Assembly: GCA_938003555.1 (NCBI GenBank)
Contig: CALKXN010000166.1
Span: 1 to 7,440, forward strand
Source of the DNA: an uncultured Robiginitomaculum sp.
GTDB taxonomy: Bacteria > Pseudomonadota > Alphaproteobacteria > Caulobacterales > Maricaulaceae
Reading direction: 5' to 3'
DNA: 7,440 nucleotides
A model generated the notes under the pieces. It saw nothing but the letters and a program-made list of their open reading frames with translations, was not told the DNA's origin and searched no databases. Each line of letters opens with the position of its first letter. Positions within the stretch are counted from its first letter, which is position 1. The position numbers were made by a program, and so were the translations under genes. Below, piece after piece: positions 4,727 through 7,440 of this stretch.

Positions 4727-7440
4727 AAACCAAACCTCTCCCATTGAAGTTATCAGCCATATCAAACAAGGATATAAGCGGTACTACAACACCGCCTTTT
4801 GGCTTAAAGACACTGGACTTCAGGCCGAAAGAGACTCTCTTCTGGATTCCCCGGGGGTTATGCAACAAATCCCATATATAGAAGCTGTTGCGCAATATCC
4901 TGCACGCCACCCTATTGTAGAAAGCTGCCTGCGTGCTGGCCTTAAAGATGAGACGTCAGCGAAATTAGGAGAAATAGTTTTCGGTTCAGGTGTAAAAAAC
5001 TTGAGAGAACATCAAGCTAATGCATTGGAAACAGCGCTTGGTCACAACTCAAACAATCGCAAACATGTTGTTGTCACGTCAGGCACCGGGTCCGGCAAGA
5101 CTGAATGCTTCGTGCTTCCCATAATTGCAAGGTTGTTAGACGAAAACTTAGACGTAGGAAGACCGGGCAAGATTAATCCATGGTGGGACCAACACTTCGT
5201 GAAAGATGATAATTGGCTATCCGGGAGACAAAGCTCTTCCGGCAGAAAGCCTGCAATGAGGAGCCTTATTTTATATCCAACCAATGCACTGGTAGAAGAT
5301 CAAATTTCCAGACTTCGCATGGCCGCCGCGAGAGCCGCAAAGATGAATGATGGCAACCCGGCATTCTATTTCGGTCGATATAACTCTTCCGCACCCGGAG
5401 GAACGAGAATGCCAGTGTCCCCTTTAAAAACCGCAGAGGCGAGACGAGTCGTAGATGTGGGTGAAACCATCAGGAAACAAGTTGAAGCTTGTGATGAAGC
5501 AATTTCGCAGCTTTCAAGTGATCAGAATATGAGTCCCAACGATATTCTTGAAGCAAGTGCGCAGTTTACGGATCCTCGTATTGGCGAGATGGTCAGTAGA
5601 TGGGACATGATATCTGCCGCGCCGGATATTTTCATTACGAACACGAGTATGCTCAATATTGCTCTCTTGCGCCAACTTGAAGAGCCAATTTTTGAACAAA
5701 CCAGAGCTTGGCTTCTAGAAAGTCCTGCTAATATATTTACGTTAGTTGTGGACGAGCTCCATGGGTATCGTGGCACGCAAGGCACGGAAGTCGCTCTAAC
5801 CATACGCCGGTTTCTAGACCGAATTGGATTGAAACCAGATCATCCTCAGTTACAGATTATAGCAACCAGTGCGTCATTAGATGGTGGGGAGGAGTTCTTA
5901 GAACAATTCTTCGCCTGTAAACGAACTGATTTTGTGATCATTGACGGTAGAACTGAAGACTACAATTTTGATCTCCCATTAACTCAGGATCAGCAGGACG
6001 AAATCAGTAAAATCGCCGAAATTGATCTAGCTGGTGAAGCCATTTCCTTTTCGCCTCGCACCGCACTTGGCGCAGCCTGCGCTAAAATATCAGATAGGCC
6101 CATGCCTTTATCGGATGCCTTAGATGTGTGTTTAGGCGAAACACGCACCCAAGATATATCGAACGCTTTTTTACACTCAATTGCCAACGAAGGTCCAAGA
6201 AGGCCTGATTTTTCACACCCAAAACCGACCTTTCGAATCCATTCTTTCTTTAGGCAAGTGCAAGGCATTTGGGCTTGTTCAAATCCTAGTTGCTCGGAGA
6301 AAGGGCCGCGAGATAAAGATGGGATTGGAAAATTATATCCCAACCCTAGCGTAAAATGCGCATGTGGCGGACAGGTCTTAGAATTACTATACTGCTATGA
6401 TTGCGGTGAAGCCTTTCTAGGTGGTTACGTGACCCGTTCGCCTTCGGCAGATACGAGAGACTATCTTAAAGCCTCTCCAAATGATGGATCAGGCTCGGTT
6501 CCGATATTGGTCAATGAACGAAATTACGAGAATTTTCGGTTCTATTGGCCAGTTAAACCGACAGGAAATTTAGATTCCTGGACGCATGGTGGCCACACCT
6601 TTAGCTTTTCTTCTGCTAAGTACGATCCATTTCTTGGTGTCATAGGGGGCGGCGCAACAGGTGAATCCCCGACGGGAATTATGTTTCAATCCCCCATCTT
6701 AGATGAAGAGCAATCCGTTGCCGGTATTCCCGAGAAATGCCCATGTTGCCAATCGGAAAGAAACAATCAGAGGTCACTTGATGAGTTTTTCTCTGCGAGT
6801 GTAAAATCGCCTATAAGGGCTATGCGAACTGGTCTGAATGTTACAACACGTATCGTTGCGGAACGTGCCATGGACGCCTGCGGAAACGGGGATGCCGCAG
6901 AAAAAATGATAGCCTTTACCGATAGCAGGGCAGATGCCGCCGACCTGGCTGCCAGTCTTGAGCTTAATCACTTCCGTGACCTTCTCAGGCAACTTGCCTC
7001 TCAACGCCTTAAAGAGGGCGGTTTGCCTTCTTATGAATCAGTCTCACAAGCCGCGCTTGATGAAAAGTTGATTGGGCGAGATCAAATTTTGGAGAAAGCT
7101 AATGCGGTTGTGCAAGATATTGAAACCTTCATTGAAAGCTATGATTTAGGCAGCCGAAAAGACCGCGTGGTGAACGCTATTGAGCGCTACAAGGCACAGG
7201 CCAACATCGAAGGGATTAGATGGTATAATGTAATCGGCTCTCTTGCGAATTCGCTTATTAAACTTGGTATCAACCCAGCCGGGGTCGGCAGTAGTGACCA
7301 GCAATATGAAGATGGCCACTGGTCAGATTATGTGTCGGAAACTGACCAAAGCCAGACCATTCCTGATGCTAAGAAAACGGAACGACGGGCGGTTATGGAA
7401 GCTCAACTCGCGGCCGAGTTGGCAGTATCGATGCTTTCTA
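4716..7440 (+). CDS. druE: DruE-like large SF2 DExH helicase, C-terminus cut by the right window edge
   Basis: This is a probable ATP-dependent DNA helicase or translocase and the motor of the defence system. The 908 complete codons show: an N-terminal RYYNTAFWLKD segment (22-32); LREHQANALE, a Q-motif-like stretch; motif I TSGTGSGKTE (121-130, Lys128); motif Ia YPTNALVEDQ (187-196); TNTSML (308-313); motif II DELH (346-349) in DELHGYRGTQGTE; and motif III-like ATSAS (383-387). A Cys-rich insertion follows (C521, C526, C548, C550, C560, C563), with a CPCC at 675-678. FTDSRADAA begins at 734 and GINPAG lies at 851-856. This set is typical of very large DUF1998-linked helicases such as DruE, DrmA and YprA/MrfA. 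The DUF1998 part and motifs V-VI would lie beyond the edge. The start is fixed because an in-frame TGA lies at 4698-4700 and ATG 4716 is the first start after it. No strong ribosome-binding site is seen, so translation is probably coupled to the upstream gene. Helicase class is secure; DruE over DrmA is favoured by the partner gene. Confidence 0.75.
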   Translation, partial: MKSKNQTSPIEVISHIKQGYKRYYNTAFWLKDTGLQAERDSLLDSPGVMQQIPYIEAVAQYPARHPIVESCLRAGLKDETSAKLGEIVFGSGVKNLREHQANALETALGHNSNNRKHVVVTSGTGSGKTECFVLPIIARLLDENLDVGRPGKINPWWDQHFVKDDNWLSGRQSSSGRKPAMRSLILYPTNALVEDQISRLRMAAARAAKMNDGNPAFYFGRYNSSAPGGTRMPVSPLKTAEARRVVDVGETIRKQVEACDEAISQLSSDQNMSPNDILEASAQFTDPRIGEMVSRWDMISAAPDIFITNTSMLNIALLRQLEEPIFEQTRAWLLESPANIFTLVVDELHGYRGTQGTEVALTIRRFLDRIGLKPDHPQLQIIATSASLDGGEEFLEQFFACKRTDFVIIDGRTEDYNFDLPLTQDQQDEISKIAEIDLAGEAISFSPRTALGAACAKISDRPMPLSDALDVCLGETRTQDISNAFLHSIANEGPRRPDFSHPKPTFRIHSFFRQVQGIWACSNPSCSEKGPRDKDGIGKLYPNPSVKCACGGQVLELLYCYDCGEAFLGGYVTRSPSADTRDYLKASPNDGSGSVPILVNERNYENFRFYWPVKPTGNLDSWTHGGHTFSFSSAKYDPFLGVIGGGATGESPTGIMFQSPILDEEQSVAGIPEKCPCCQSERNNQRSLDEFFSASVKSPIRAMRTGLNVTTRIVAERAMDACGNGDAAEKMIAFTDSRADAADLAASLELNHFRDLLRQLASQRLKEGGLPSYESVSQAALDEKLIGRDQILEKANAVVQDIETFIESYDLGSRKDRVVNAIERYKAQANIEGIRWYNVIGSLANSLIKLGINPAGVGSSDQQYEDGHWSDYVSETDQSQTIPDAKKTERRAVMEAQLAAELAVSMLS

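Noticed and set aside
5990..6343. 117-codon minus-strand open frame
   Set aside because: It is contained in the helicase gene, whose own frame carries conserved helicase and Cys-rich motifs across this stretch.
4716..7440. DISARM DrmA or YprA/MrfA repair helicase as the identity of the large helicase
   Set aside because: The motifs do not exclude these, but the upstream partner is a protein of about 970 residues without methyltransferase, DUF1998 or PLD features. That fits a DruH-DruE pair better; kept as an alternative only.

Overview
The window is a stretch of bacterial anti-phage defence genes. Four protein-coding genes fill almost all of it. Two lie on the minus strand on the left, and two overlapping large genes lie on the plus strand on the right. 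Base composition is moderate by eye and E. coli-like promoter elements can be found. This would fit a proteobacterium, but nothing here fixes the taxon, and that guess has low confidence. No tRNA, rRNA, CRISPR array, transposase or integrase was seen.

Left block (1-1626, minus strand): a probable type II restriction-modification pair. The gene at 1626-1066 encodes a 186-residue protein with a PD-(D/E)xK-like nuclease signature. Downstream of it, from 1000 and running off the left edge, is a DNA cytosine-5 methyltransferase with textbook motifs I, IV, VI and VIII. A perfect 14-bp inverted repeat that looks like an intrinsic terminator separates them and overlaps the nuclease stop codon. A possible separate methyltransferase promoter sits just beyond it, placed so that its transcript would be almost leaderless.

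Centre (1627-1813): a divergent control region. It holds a consensus TATAAT, a second -35/-10-like pair, and two short inverted repeats that could be operators.

Right block (1814-7440, plus strand): a two-gene operon. The first gene encodes a protein of about 970 residues with no catalytic domain I recognise. It has a Cys/His cluster in its middle and a possible winged-helix segment in its C-terminal third. Its end overlaps by 11 bp the start of a very large SF2 DExH helicase. The helicase is cut by the window after 908 codons and shows motifs I, Ia and II (DELH), a SAS motif, a Cys-rich insertion, an FTDSR motif and a GINPAG motif. Gene order, sizes and helicase motifs best match Druantia type III (DruH plus DruE). 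This assignment is by recognition, not by a database search. DISARM-type DrmA or another large DUF1998-type helicase remains possible.

A plausible reading is a defence island in which a self-methylating R-M pair is packed head-to-head with a Druantia-like helicase system. The divergent layout suggests two independent modules sharing a control region. A single combined system, in which the methyltransferase marks self for the helicase as DrmM does in DISARM, is less likely but testable.
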